In this document: positions 1 to 7,484 of the stretch, piece after piece
Layout: each line of letters begins with the position of its first letter
Numbering within the stretch: the first letter of the stretch is position 1
DNA from: Saccharibacillus nicotianae
GTDB taxonomy: Bacteria; Bacillota; Bacilli; Paenibacillales; Paenibacillaceae
Reading direction: 5' to 3'
Assembly (NCBI RefSeq): GCF_042681745.1
Contig: NZ_JBHUGF010000010.1
Span: 2,108,001-2,172,000, forward strand
DNA length: 64,000 nucleotides
Notes under the pieces: generated by a model
Database searches by the model: none
What the model was told of the DNA's origin: nothing
The model's input: the letters and a program-made list of their open reading frames with translations, nothing else
Program-made: the position numbers and the translations under genes

Positions 1-81
1 TCCAGTGTTGACAGGTTCTTGTACTTCTGTCGTATTTGCTGCATGTACTTCATTGTTAGATGGTTTTGTGTCTTGCTCCAT
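1..81 (-). CDS. lepB: Probable signal peptidase I, N-terminal fragment
   Basis: A reading frame starts at ATG 79-81 and runs off the left edge without a stop (27 codons seen, beginning MEQDTKPSNN). A purine-rich ribosome site lies just upstream at about 89-96. The visible part is the hydrophilic, Glu/Asn-rich cytoplasmic N-terminus that precedes the single membrane anchor in many Paenibacillus signal peptidases; catalytic regions are outside the window. The call rests on position, since lepB commonly follows rplS in this group, and on the start of the protein, not on a diagnostic domain. It could be another small hydrophilic protein. Confidence 0.45.
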   Translation of the reverse strand, partial: MEQDTKPSNNEVHAANTTEVQEPVNTG

Positions 82-329
82 AGGCCATGCCTTCTTTCCT
101 GGTTGAATTGGCGCTTTGTATATGTACTGACTACCATATTCGGCTAAGCCTTATGTAGTGTATACCAAGTACCTATACGATTTCACTCTATCTATTTTAC
201 ACACAATTTTATAAAAACCAAATTTTGAAGGATTCTATTGGTCAAGAAATACAAAAAATCCCGTCTACAGCCGTATATAAAGGCTGTCCGGCGGAATCGG
301 ATGTTAATCATTTTTATAAATAACAGCTT

Positions 330-363
330 AAAAATAACGAAAAGGGCTTGTTTCACCAAGCCC
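330..363 (-). terminator. Intrinsic terminator after rplS
   Basis: Arms GGGCTTG (344-350) and CAAGCCC (357-363) form a perfect 7-bp stem with a 6-nt loop. Read on the minus strand it is followed by a T-rich run (TTTTCG then TATTTTT). It lies 25 bp after the rplS stop and separates rplS from lepB. Confidence 0.85.
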
Positions 364-387
364 TTCTCAATCGCGTATCCAAAAGGA

Positions 388-732
388 TTAACGACGCAAT
401 TCTTTAATTCTAGCTGCTTTACCGCGAAGCTCACGAAGATAGTACAATTTCGCACGGCGAACTTTACCACGACGAGCTACTTCTAGTTTATCGATTTTAG
501 GTGAATTTACTGGGAAAGTTCTTTCCACACCTACACCGTAAGAAATTTTACGTACTGTAAAAGTTTCACCGATGCCGCCACCTTGGCGTTTGATTACAAC
601 TCCCTCGAACAACTGAACACGTTCGCGAGTACCCTCGATTACCTTAACATGCACTTTTAAAGTGTCGCCTGCACGGAAATTAGGGATATCTTTACGAAGT
701 TGATCTTTAGTAATTTCTTGAATGATATTCAT
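388..732 (-). CDS. rplS: 50S ribosomal protein L19
   Basis: This 114-residue protein is a structural component of the large ribosomal subunit near the 30S interface. It begins MNIIQEITKDQLRKDIP and carries the family's F-x-G-D-T-L-x-V-x-V-x-V-x-E-G, V-x-I-x-R-x-G-G-G and conserved S-P-x-I-D-x-L-E-V segments, ending in a Lys/Arg-rich tail. Length is normal for L19. The start is fixed by a GGAAGGAGGA ribosome site at 741-750. It has its own candidate promoter (829-858) and a 3' terminator, so it can be expressed apart from trmD, which lies upstream on the same strand beyond a small unknown gene. Confidence 0.98.
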   Translation of the reverse strand: MNIIQEITKDQLRKDIPNFRAGDTLKVHVKVIEGTRERVQLFEGVVIKRQGGGIGETFTVRKISYGVGVERTFPVNSPKIDKLEVARRGKVRRAKLYYLRELRGKAARIKELRR

Positions 733-822
733 TAATAACTTCCTCCTTCCACACAGATGTTCATACGTCTCAGGGAATAATTCCTCATCATTGATCGTAG
801 AGGACCATCAGATTCACACAAC
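733..822 (-). promoter_or_regulatory. rplS 5' leader, possible L19 autoregulatory RNA
   Basis: About 90 nt lie between the inferred transcription start and the rplS ATG. The minus-strand RNA contains short complementary arms (TCCTC with GAGGA, then GG-AATTATT-CC) before the ribosome site. L19 leaders are known in Firmicutes at this position, but I could not match the consensus by eye, so this is positional. Confidence 0.3.
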
Positions 823-828
823 AGTCTA

Positions 829-858
829 ATACTATCATAGAACATAAGAGAATAACAA
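829..858 (-). promoter_or_regulatory. Candidate sigma-A promoter of rplS
   Basis: On the minus strand a -35 TTGTTA (853-858), an 18-bp spacer and a -10 TAGTAT (829-834) preceded by TGA give an extended -10 (TG-n-TAGTAT). Confidence 0.45.
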
Positions 859-929
859 TACTTTTTCAAAAAAAGTATAAAATAACTTATTATTTGAGAT
901 TAGGTATAGAAAATTGTCGTTATTACCTC

Positions 930-1301
930 TTACTCAAAGTCACTATTTTCTAATAAGGATTGCAGACTTCGCAACCGATTGATTTCTTGTTCAAAAAGAT
1001 GATGATCTGTTAAGCGACTATGTTCTAATGTACGAAGTCTGGCTGTTTTTTGATGATCTATACTACGATCGATTAATTTTACTACTGTATTGCGGCCGCT
1101 ATAATCGGCAATAAAATATTTTTTGTATGATTCGACTTCGATATAGATTAGATGGGTAAATTCCGTTAATAAACGATTCAATACGATCGTGGCATCGCTC
1201 TCTACAAACTCTTTATTTAACACTGAAGCATATCCCTGACTACGCAAGTCACTGCTCAATCGCTCTAACCATTGTGAATACTCCTGCTGCAATTCATTCA
1301 T
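930..1301 (-). CDS. Uncharacterised 123-residue hydrophilic protein
   Basis: I do not recognise this family. The protein is charged, contains no cysteine or proline, and has no signal peptide or membrane segment. Its C-terminal half (from about residue 85) is rich in Leu, Glu, Arg and His and looks helical; the middle (about 40-75) has a beta-like pattern with aromatic residues (FTHLIYIEVESYKKYFIADY). An AGGAG ribosome site sits 10 nt before ATG 1299-1301. It lies between trmD and rplS, where Bacillus subtilis has no gene; it does not resemble YlqD, which sits elsewhere in that operon. A ribosome- or tRNA-related role would be guilt by association only. Confidence 0.7.
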   Translation of the reverse strand: MNELQQEYSQWLERLSSDLRSQGYASVLNKEFVESDATIVLNRLLTEFTHLIYIEVESYKKYFIADYSGRNTVVKLIDRSIDHQKTARLRTLEHSRLTDHHLFEQEINRLRSLQSLLENSDFE

Positions 1302-1400
1302 GATGTCTGAACTCCTATCTTTGTCACCCTGTTATGAGTGCTACAACTATAGCATCAGTCTTATGATCTATGTTATAGCTTGAACTGGTTCATTTTTACA

Positions 1401-1414
1401 CCTATGTACATAGG
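1401..1414. repeat. Perfect 14-bp palindrome CCTATGTACATAGG
   Basis: The palindrome lies in the 180-bp gap between trmD and the unknown gene at 930-1301, about 100 bp upstream of that gene's start. It could be a protein-binding site; with no loop it is a poor hairpin. Confidence 0.3.
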
Positions 1415-1485
1415 ATATAAATAAAAAAGAATTTCCCTATAATGGATCGATTAAGATCTTCCTACAGCGAAATTCTGACGTATAT

Positions 1486-2220
1486 TTAGTTACGCTGATG
1501 TTTGAGCCATTCACGTTCTTTGGTTGTCAAATCAGCCTCTTCTAATAATTCAGGGCGACGTTCTAAAGTACGCAGTAACGATTGTTCGCGGCGCCATTTT
1601 TCTACATTAGCATGATGACCGGATAACAAAATATCGGGCACTTTCATCCCTCTATATTCTACAGGACGTGTATAATGTGGATATTCCAACAGTCCTGTAC
1701 TGAATGAATCGGTAACTGCACTGTTAGCATTGCCTAATACTCCTGGCAACAGGCGTACAATACTGTCTACAGCCGCCATAGCGGGTATTTCACCACCGGT
1801 AAGTACATAATCACCGATTGATATCTCATCTGTCACCAGATGCTCTCTAATGCGCTCATCGTAACCCTCATAATGACCACAGATAAAAATCAAATGTTCT
1901 TCTTGAGCAAGCTCTTCAGCTTTGTGCTGTGTAAATGGTTCTCCCTGTGGACACATCAAAATAATGCGTGGAGATGTAGTAGCAGATAAAGGTGCCAAAT
2001 CTTCTACAGCATCAAAAATAGGCTCTGGCTTGAGCACCATTCCTCCACCTCCACCATAAGGCGTATCGTCTACAGTACCATGTTTGCTTTTAGAATACGT
2101 ACGGAAATTGATTGCATTTAATTCTACGATACCTTTAGCTGCTGCTTTGCCTAGAATGCTTGAACCAAAAACACCGGTAAACATTTCTGGAAATAGCGTC
2201 AGCACATCGATCTTCATCAT
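1486..2220 (-). CDS. trmD: tRNA (guanine37-N1)-methyltransferase
   Basis: TrmD methylates N1 of G37 beside the anticodon of tRNAs reading CNN codons, preventing +1 frameshifts. The 244-residue protein shows the SPOUT-class trefoil-knot motifs: a poly-Gly segment GGGGGMVLKPEPIFDAV near residue 60, FICGHYEGYDERI near 112, EISIGDYVLTGGE near 133 and RLLPGVLGNANS near 155. The start is an ATGATG doublet; either Met is possible. The first ATG overlaps the rimM stop by ATGA, indicating translational coupling, which is the usual rimM-trmD arrangement. Confidence 0.97.
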   Translation of the reverse strand: MMKIDVLTLFPEMFTGVFGSSILGKAAAKGIVELNAINFRTYSKSKHGTVDDTPYGGGGGMVLKPEPIFDAVEDLAPLSATTSPRIILMCPQGEPFTQHKAEELAQEEHLIFICGHYEGYDERIREHLVTDEISIGDYVLTGGEIPAMAAVDSIVRLLPGVLGNANSAVTDSFSTGLLEYPHYTRPVEYRGMKVPDILLSGHHANVEKWRREQSLLRTLERRPELLEEADLTTKEREWLKHQRN

Positions 2221-2738
2221 TCCAAAAGACCTTCCATCACATGAATCAATACTTTTTTCTCTTCTACATTAATATCAAGCACGACATCATGAATATAAGG
2301 AATCAACACTTCTTCGCCTTTATCTGGACGGACTACCCATACATCATTAGCACCGGGCTTTAAAATATCAACGATTTTGCCAATTTTGGTTCCTTCTTCT
2401 GTAAATACTTCACAATCCAGAATTTCGTGGAAATAAAACTCGTCTTCTTCTAGCTCGATCGTATCATCTTTAGATACTTTTAATGTCCAGCCTTTATATT
2501 TTTCTACTTCGTTAATATTGCTGAATCCTTTAAAACGAACCACATACATATTTTTTTGCAAACGGGAGCTGACAATTTGCACTTCTAATTTACTGCCGTT
2601 TTCTTCATTAATCATCCATAGCTTTTTACCTTCTGCAAAACGGATCTCAGCAAAATCGGTATTTGGATAGATTTTGAGTTCTCCACGTATACCATGTGTA
2701 TTAGCTACTTTACCTACTGTTAAAAATTGTTCAGTCAT
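2217..2738 (-). CDS. rimM: Ribosome maturation factor RimM
   Basis: RimM assists assembly of the 30S head and binds ribosomal protein S19. The 173-residue protein has the N-terminal GKVANTHGIRGELKI motif and a C-terminal PRC-barrel segment (EILDCEVFTEEGTKIGKI, then LIPYIHDVVLDIN). The open frame extends six codons further upstream, but a GAGGAG site at 2745-2750 points to ATG 2736-2738, giving MTEQFLTVGKV, the normal family start. It overlaps trmD by 4 nt. A terminator between khpA and rimM suggests partly independent expression. Confidence 0.95.
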   Translation of the reverse strand: MTEQFLTVGKVANTHGIRGELKIYPNTDFAEIRFAEGKKLWMINEENGSKLEVQIVSSRLQKNMYVVRFKGFSNINEVEKYKGWTLKVSKDDTIELEEDEFYFHEILDCEVFTEEGTKIGKIVDILKPGANDVWVVRPDKGEEVLIPYIHDVVLDINVEEKKVLIHVMEGLLE

Positions 2739-2803
2739 GTTATTCTCCTCTAACAAATAATCTATCGTTGATGCTATATTACATTAAATTTGATTGAAAA
2801 TGT

Positions 2804-2835
2804 ACGAAAAAGGGCTAGGACATCATCCTAACCCT
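2804..2835 (-). terminator. Terminator between khpA and rimM
   Basis: Minus-strand arms AGGGTTAGG and CCTAGCCCT form a 9-bp stem with one G-U pair and a 7-nt loop, followed by TTTTTCG. It lies just after the khpA stop. Confidence 0.75.
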
Positions 2836-2848
2836 CTTTCGTATATTT

Positions 2849-3079
2849 TTAAGACATTATATCAACGGTCACCCGTTTATTAGTCTTGACTGCTGCTGAT
2901 GTAACGACCGTGCGGAGAGCCTTGGCGATACGTCCTTGCTTGCCGATTACTTTACCAGCATCGTCCGGATGGACGCTAAGTTCGTATACGATCAAGTTCT
3001 CTTTTTCCACAACGTTCACTTTTACATCATCGGGATGATCCACGAGAGCTTTAGCAATAACCATTACTAATTGTTCCAT
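2849..3079 (-). CDS. khpA: KH-domain RNA-binding protein KhpA (YlqC)
   Basis: This 76-residue protein is essentially a single KH domain with the signature GKVIGKQGRIAKALRT (GxxG loop = GKQG) near residue 45. In other Firmicutes KhpA pairs with KhpB and binds RNA, affecting cell elongation and small-RNA biology. Length and position next to rpsP are typical. A GGAGGAG site precedes ATG 3077-3079. It is 22 bp downstream of rpsP, so the two are probably co-transcribed and end at the terminator at 2804-2835. Confidence 0.95.
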   Translation of the reverse strand: MEQLVMVIAKALVDHPDDVKVNVVEKENLIVYELSVHPDDAGKVIGKQGRIAKALRTVVTSAAVKTNKRVTVDIMS

Positions 3080-3101
3080 AGATACTCCTCCGAATCAGCA
3101 A

Positions 3102-3374
3102 TTATTTTTGCTGTTTAAGCTCATGAAACTTTTTCATAACGCCCGCTTTGCTAAGCAAGTTGCGAACGGTATCAGAAGCTTGTGCTCCTTGTTGAAGCCA
3201 TTGAAGAGCTTTTTCCTCATCAATCTTAGTTACAGAAGGTTCTGCAACTGGATTATAAGTACCGATTTCTTCGATGAAACGGCCATCACGAGGGGACCGA
3301 GAATCGGAAACCACGATACGATAGAAAGGCGCTTTATGAGCACCGATGCGTTTTAGACGAATACGTACTGCCAC
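3102..3374 (-). CDS. rpsP: 30S ribosomal protein S16
   Basis: S16 is a small-subunit assembly protein. The 90-residue sequence shows the family core: VRIRLKRIGAHKAPFYRIVVSDSRSPRDGRFIE, then IGTYNP, then the ALQWLQQGAQASDTVRNLL segment. The start codon is GTG (3372-3374), placed by GGAGGTG eight nt upstream. It lies 55 bp after ffh on the same strand with no strong hairpin between, so it may be read from the ffh transcript as well. Confidence 0.97.
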   Translation of the reverse strand: MAVRIRLKRIGAHKAPFYRIVVSDSRSPRDGRFIEEIGTYNPVAEPSVTKIDEEKALQWLQQGAQASDTVRNLLSKAGVMKKFHELKQQK

Positions 3375-3429
3375 GAAAATTCACCTCCTTCAAATTAGTT
3401 CAATAGTATATACATTGCATTTCCTGGGT

Positions 3430-4812
3430 TTAACGGAAAGGAAATTTCATGCCTTTACCGCCCATTTTTTGCATTTGTTTCATCATTTTATTGTTTTTGC
3501 CGCCGCCCTTAGGATCCATCATATCCGAGAACTGCTTCATCATACGGCGCATTTCATCGAACTGCTTGATCAGACGGTTTACTTCTGCAACAGAAGTTCC
3601 GCTCCCTGTAGCAATCCGCTTACGACGACTATGATTAATCACTTCTGGATGTTGTTTCTCCTGAACAGTCATCGACTGAACAATTGCTTCGATACGTCCT
3701 ACTTGTTTGTCATCAACTTGTAGATTTTGGTTTTTCATTTTTCCCATACCAGGAATCATGTCCATAATCTGATCAAGCGGTCCAAGCTTTTTCACTTGAT
3801 CCATTTGCTCTAAGAAATCTTCAAATGTGAACTCGGCATTACGCATTTTGCGTTCCATTTCTTTTGCCTTGTCTTCATCGATATTCATTTGAGCTTTTTC
3901 GATCAGTGATAACATATCACCCATACCTAGAATACGTGAAGCCATACGTTCAGGATGGAAAGCTTCCATAGCGTCTAGCTTTTCACCAAGTGTTGTGAAT
4001 TTAATCGGGCAACCTGTTACGGCTTTGACAGACAGTGCCGCACCACCACGAGTATCTCCATCAAGCTTGGTCAATACTACACCTGTTAATTGCAATTGAC
4101 TGTTAAAGTTCTCGGCTACATTGACTGCATCCTGACCTGTCATCGCATCTACAACTAACAGCACTTCGTCTGGATTCGTTAATTCATGAATCTGACGCAA
4201 TTCATCCATTAATTCTTCATCAATATGCAAGCGACCCGCTGTATCAATAATCACGTAATCATTATTGTTATTTTTGGCTTCTTGCAGAGCTTGACGAGCA
4301 ATTTCAACTGGACTTGTCTGATCTCCCATTGTAAATACCGGTGTATTGATTTGCTCTCCCAGTACTTGCAACTGTTTGATCGCTGCCGGACGATAAATAT
4401 CGCCTGCAACCAGTAAAGGACGATGATTTTGCTTTTGAAGCATTTTCGCAAGTTTACCGGATGTGGTTGTTTTACCAGCACCTTGCAAACCGACCATCAT
4501 AATCACTGTTGGTGATTTGGCTGCTTTAGCGAGTTTGGATTGTGTCCCACCCATCAATTCAGTCAATTCTTTATTAACAATGTCGATAATAACCATGCCA
4601 GGTGTGAAGCTTTCCATCACATCTGTACCGACCGCTTTTTCTTTTACTTTGGAAATGAATTCTTTTACGACTTTGAAATTAACGTCTGCTTCGAGCAACG
4701 CTAACCGTACTTCGCGCATTGCTTCGTTTACATCTTCTTCAGATACTTTACCTTTACCGCGAAGTTTGCTAAATACGTTTTGCAGTCGTGTTGTTAAGCT
4801 TTCAAATGCCAT
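3430..4812 (-). CDS. ffh: Signal recognition particle GTPase Ffh
   Basis: Ffh binds the 4.5S/6S SRP RNA and nascent signal sequences and delivers ribosomes to FtsY at the membrane. The 460-residue protein has the N-domain, the GTPase G-domain (G1 GLQGAGKTTT at about 108-117, G3 DTAGRLHID near 190, G4 TKLDG near 248) and a Met-rich M-domain with GSGTSVAEVNRLIKQF and a tail rich in Met, Lys and Gly for RNA and signal-peptide binding. GGAGGTG precedes ATG 4810-4812. It follows ylxM by 84 bp, the conserved ylxM-ffh pair. The SRP RNA gene is not in this window. Confidence 0.98.
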   Translation of the reverse strand: MAFESLTTRLQNVFSKLRGKGKVSEEDVNEAMREVRLALLEADVNFKVVKEFISKVKEKAVGTDVMESFTPGMVIIDIVNKELTELMGGTQSKLAKAAKSPTVIMMVGLQGAGKTTTSGKLAKMLQKQNHRPLLVAGDIYRPAAIKQLQVLGEQINTPVFTMGDQTSPVEIARQALQEAKNNNNDYVIIDTAGRLHIDEELMDELRQIHELTNPDEVLLVVDAMTGQDAVNVAENFNSQLQLTGVVLTKLDGDTRGGAALSVKAVTGCPIKFTTLGEKLDAMEAFHPERMASRILGMGDMLSLIEKAQMNIDEDKAKEMERKMRNAEFTFEDFLEQMDQVKKLGPLDQIMDMIPGMGKMKNQNLQVDDKQVGRIEAIVQSMTVQEKQHPEVINHSRRKRIATGSGTSVAEVNRLIKQFDEMRRMMKQFSDMMDPKGGGKNNKMMKQMQKMGGKGMKFPFR

Positions 4813-4896
4813 GTGTCTTCACCTCCGTTTATTTCAACTAAATGTACTACGTCTGTATCTATATCGAATATCGTTACATGTATAAGTATATATGAA

Positions 4897-5253
4897 TTAA
4901 TCGTTACCTTCCAAGCGCTCTACGATATCCATCATGTGAGATTGCTGATCATGAGCAATTCCGCTTGTAGATAATGTAGTTTTGAGTTCTTCTAGGTCGC
5001 GTAACCGACGATAATGCTTTTCCATCAAACCAAGCTTTTCTTCATACATTTCCAATACTTGCTCTGCACGTTTGATATGTTCATATACCGCTTGTCGACT
5101 AATACTGAACTCTGCGGCGATCTCTCCAAGAGAGTAATCATCATGAAAATAATATTTAAGGAACATCTGCTGTTTGTCTGTAAGCAGAAGCTCATAGAAA
5201 TCAAATAATGAATTTATACGGGTCGTTTTATCGAGCCGATTCTCTTGACTCAT
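4897..5253 (-). CDS. ylxM: YlxM family putative DNA-binding protein
   Basis: The 118-residue protein belongs to the UPF0122/YlxM family, a sigma-70 region-4-like helix-turn-helix protein encoded just before ffh in many Firmicutes. The family is associated with SRP function. The core LFDFYELLLTDKQQMFLKYYFHDDYSLGEIAAEFSISRQAVYEHIKRAEQ is the HTH region (quoted here as its span, about residues 15-65). ATG 5251-5253 is preferred over an upstream in-frame TTG because GGAGGGAG sits 8 nt before it. Promoter elements in the 70 bp upstream are not clear. Confidence 0.93.
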   Translation of the reverse strand: MSQENRLDKTTRINSLFDFYELLLTDKQQMFLKYYFHDDYSLGEIAAEFSISRQAVYEHIKRAEQVLEMYEEKLGLMEKHYRRLRDLEELKTTLSTSGIAHDQQSHMMDIVERLEGND

Positions 5254-5312
5254 GTGGGGCACTCCCTCCGTCAAGGAAAAACACTTTACACCTTATCAAC
5301 GTTCTATATCAT

Positions 5313-5360
5313 AGCAAAAAATAAAATAAGATGTCAAGCATAATTACTTAACATCTTATT
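5313..5360 (-). terminator. Terminator after the hemolysin III gene
   Basis: A perfect 10-bp stem (AATAAGATGT 5325-5334 with ACATCTTATT 5351-5360) extends inward by AAG/CTT after one mismatch. On the minus strand it runs into TTATTTTATTTTTT. It insulates ylxM-ffh from the upstream gene. Confidence 0.75.
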
Positions 5361-5431
5361 ACTTTTATAAATGAACTCAAAATATTGATATTTCAAGCCC
5401 AAAATATGAACTTTTTACGTCGGTTCAGCTC

Positions 5432-6082
5432 TTACAGATGAATCGGCAAAACATAAAATAAAATCATAAAGAAATGCAAAATACTGCCTGCTAGCACAAA
5501 TAGATGCCAGACTGCATGATGAAAAGGAAATCCACGCCACACATAAAAAATCGTGCCCAGTGTATACATCAATCCACCAATAGCGAGTAAAATAATCCCC
5601 CCGCTTGCCATATTAGTCGTTAACGGTTCCCAGGCTACAACAATTAACCAGCCCATTAAAATATAAAAAATCGTCGACATAAATAAAAACCGTTTGACAA
5701 AATATGCTTTGAAGGCACAGCCTAAAATAGCTATTCCCCAGACAACTCCAAAAATACTCCAACCAAGAACTCCTTTAACCACAATAAGCATTAAAGGCGT
5801 ATATGTGCCTGCAATAAATAGATAAATAGCTGAATGATCAAAAATTTCAAATAAATCTTTGGCTTTACCATCTCTAAATCCATGTACTAATGTTGAGCTA
5901 ATATATAACAACAACATACTCACTCCATAAATCGTAAAACTAACGACATGCCAGGGTGTACCTTTTAGTGAAGCAAATACAATCAAAATAACAAGGGCAG
6001 CAATACTAAGAGCAGCTCCTATACCATGTGTTACTGCATTAGCTACTTCTTCTTTACGACTATAAGTGTGTGTATCAGCCAT
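5432..6082 (-). CDS. Hemolysin III / PAQR family membrane protein
   Basis: The 216-residue protein has about seven hydrophobic membrane segments and the family motifs SSTLVHG near residue 62, DHSAIYLFIAGTYTP near 81 and HHAVWHLFVLAGS near 188. The Ser, Asp and His residues in these motifs form the presumed metal site of the PAQR superfamily. Members were named for Bacillus cereus hemolysin III, but most bacterial copies, such as YplQ/TrhA, influence membrane lipid homeostasis rather than lysis. A GGAGAAAGGAAG ribosome site fixes the start. It stands alone between two terminators, so it is monocistronic. Confidence 0.93.
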   Translation of the reverse strand: MADTHTYSRKEEVANAVTHGIGAALSIAALVILIVFASLKGTPWHVVSFTIYGVSMLLLYISSTLVHGFRDGKAKDLFEIFDHSAIYLFIAGTYTPLMLIVVKGVLGWSIFGVVWGIAILGCAFKAYFVKRFLFMSTIFYILMGWLIVVAWEPLTTNMASGGIILLAIGGLMYTLGTIFYVWRGFPFHHAVWHLFVLAGSILHFFMILFYVLPIHL

Positions 6083-6180
6083 TATTCACTTCCTTTCTCC
6101 TAACCTATATCCCAAATCTACTATATCTACTTGATGCTTAAAGGTTATGTATATAAAACAAATAGTTGTCTGTTATATCT

Positions 6181-6230
6181 AAAAAACAATAGCGATCGAA
6201 CGGTATCTTTTACTATAATGTTCGATCGCT
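6181..6230 (-). terminator. Terminator after ftsY
   Basis: Arms AGCGATCGAAC (6191-6201) and GTTCGATCGCT (6220-6230) form a perfect 11-bp stem. On the minus strand it ends in ATTGTTTTTTAG. Confidence 0.85.
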
Positions 6231-6305
6231 ACTGTCTTCAATGATATATCTTATACTTCTAGTATAACGTAGTTGCTAATTCAGATGCTAGTTTGGCGAT
6301 TGTAC

Positions 6306-7313
6306 TTACTCTTTGGAGTCTGCTTGTTCGATCTCTTCCTCTTCTTGAATCAAACCGGCAAATAAAGCATGTACAAACTGCTCACTATCAAATGGTTGTA
6401 GATCGTCAATCTTTTCACCCAGACCTACAAATTTAACAGGCAAATCTAATTCTTGACGAATCGCTACTACGATTCCACCTTTAGCTGTTCCATCTAACTT
6501 GGTCAATACTAAGCCAGTTACGCCACTTTTCTCACCGAATAGTTTGGCTTGGCTGAGTGCATTTTGCCCTGTTGTTGCATCCAGTACCATCAGTACTTCG
6601 TGCGGAGCATCTGGAATTTCGCGTTGGATAACCCGGAAAATTTTATTCAACTCATCCATAAGATTACTTTTATTTTGCAAGCGTCCTGCGGTGTCGCATA
6701 ACAATACATCTGCTCCACGTTGCTTCGCTGCACGTACAGCATCATACATTACTGCTGCTGGATCAGAACCTGATTGTTGCTTGATCACTTCTACTCCTGC
6801 ACGTTGACCCCATACTTCTAATTGCTCGATAGCTCCTGCGCGGAATGTATCACCTGCTGCTAGCAGTACTTTTTTGCCTTCTTGTTTGAAACGGTGTGCC
6901 ATTTTACCGATCGTTGTTGTTTTACCAACCCCATTGACACCGACAAATAGAATAACGGTAATTCCGCTTGGTTGCATATTCAAGCCTGTATTTTCGCTTC
7001 CACGAAGTAAGCCTGTTAATTTCTCAGATAGTACAGGTTGTAGTTCAGCCGCATTTTCGATTCGACGAATACGTACTTCATCACGCAGATCATCAATCAG
7101 TTCCATTACTGTATTAACGCCTACATCTGCCCCAATCAGAATTTCTTCTAATTCTTCATAAAATTCTTCATCGATTTTTTTACGACGGATAACAAGGTCA
7201 GATACTTTTTCGACAAATCCTTTACGTGTTTTTTCCAGACCATCACGGAACTGTTTGGTAACTGTTTCTGTTTTTGTAGAAATACTTTCTTTTAACTTTT
7301 TAAAAAAGCTCAT
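6306..7313 (-). CDS. ftsY: Signal recognition particle receptor FtsY
   Basis: FtsY is the membrane-associated SRP receptor GTPase; GTP hydrolysis in the Ffh-FtsY heterodimer releases the ribosome to SecYEG. The 335-residue protein has a short charged N-terminus without the long acidic A-domain of proteobacteria, as usual in Firmicutes, then the NG domain: GVNGVGKTTTIGKMAH, DTAGRLQNKSNLMDEL, TKLDGTAKGG and the closing GLGEKIDDLQPFD. GGAGG six nt before ATG 7311-7313 selects MSFFKKLKES over the upstream in-frame ATG. It follows smc by 171 bp, as in other Firmicutes. Confidence 0.97.
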   Translation of the reverse strand: MSFFKKLKESISTKTETVTKQFRDGLEKTRKGFVEKVSDLVIRRKKIDEEFYEELEEILIGADVGVNTVMELIDDLRDEVRIRRIENAAELQPVLSEKLTGLLRGSENTGLNMQPSGITVILFVGVNGVGKTTTIGKMAHRFKQEGKKVLLAAGDTFRAGAIEQLEVWGQRAGVEVIKQQSGSDPAAVMYDAVRAAKQRGADVLLCDTAGRLQNKSNLMDELNKIFRVIQREIPDAPHEVLMVLDATTGQNALSQAKLFGEKSGVTGLVLTKLDGTAKGGIVVAIRQELDLPVKFVGLGEKIDDLQPFDSEQFVHALFAGLIQEEEEIEQADSKE

Positions 7314-7484
7314 GAGATTCCTCCAGATGATCAATTATATAATCCACAGTCATTACTTTATCTCAGCGATATCTATAAATGTTGCTAAATACAGTAGTGA
7401 TTGTGCAGTTATAGCAATATATCTATTAAATTCTATCATTTAGATATTAAATAAGAACATTTGCTTTATCAAAATAGAGATAGA

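Noticed and set aside
192..470. Open frame of 92 codons on the minus strand overlapping the 3' end of rplS
   Set aside because: It lacks a ribosome site and overlaps a well-supported ribosomal protein gene; it also reads through the rplS terminator.
865..890. AT-rich inverted repeat after the gene at 930-1301 as a terminator
   Set aside because: The stem is only A-T pairs with a 3-nt loop and lies at the upstream edge of the rplS promoter; too weak to call.
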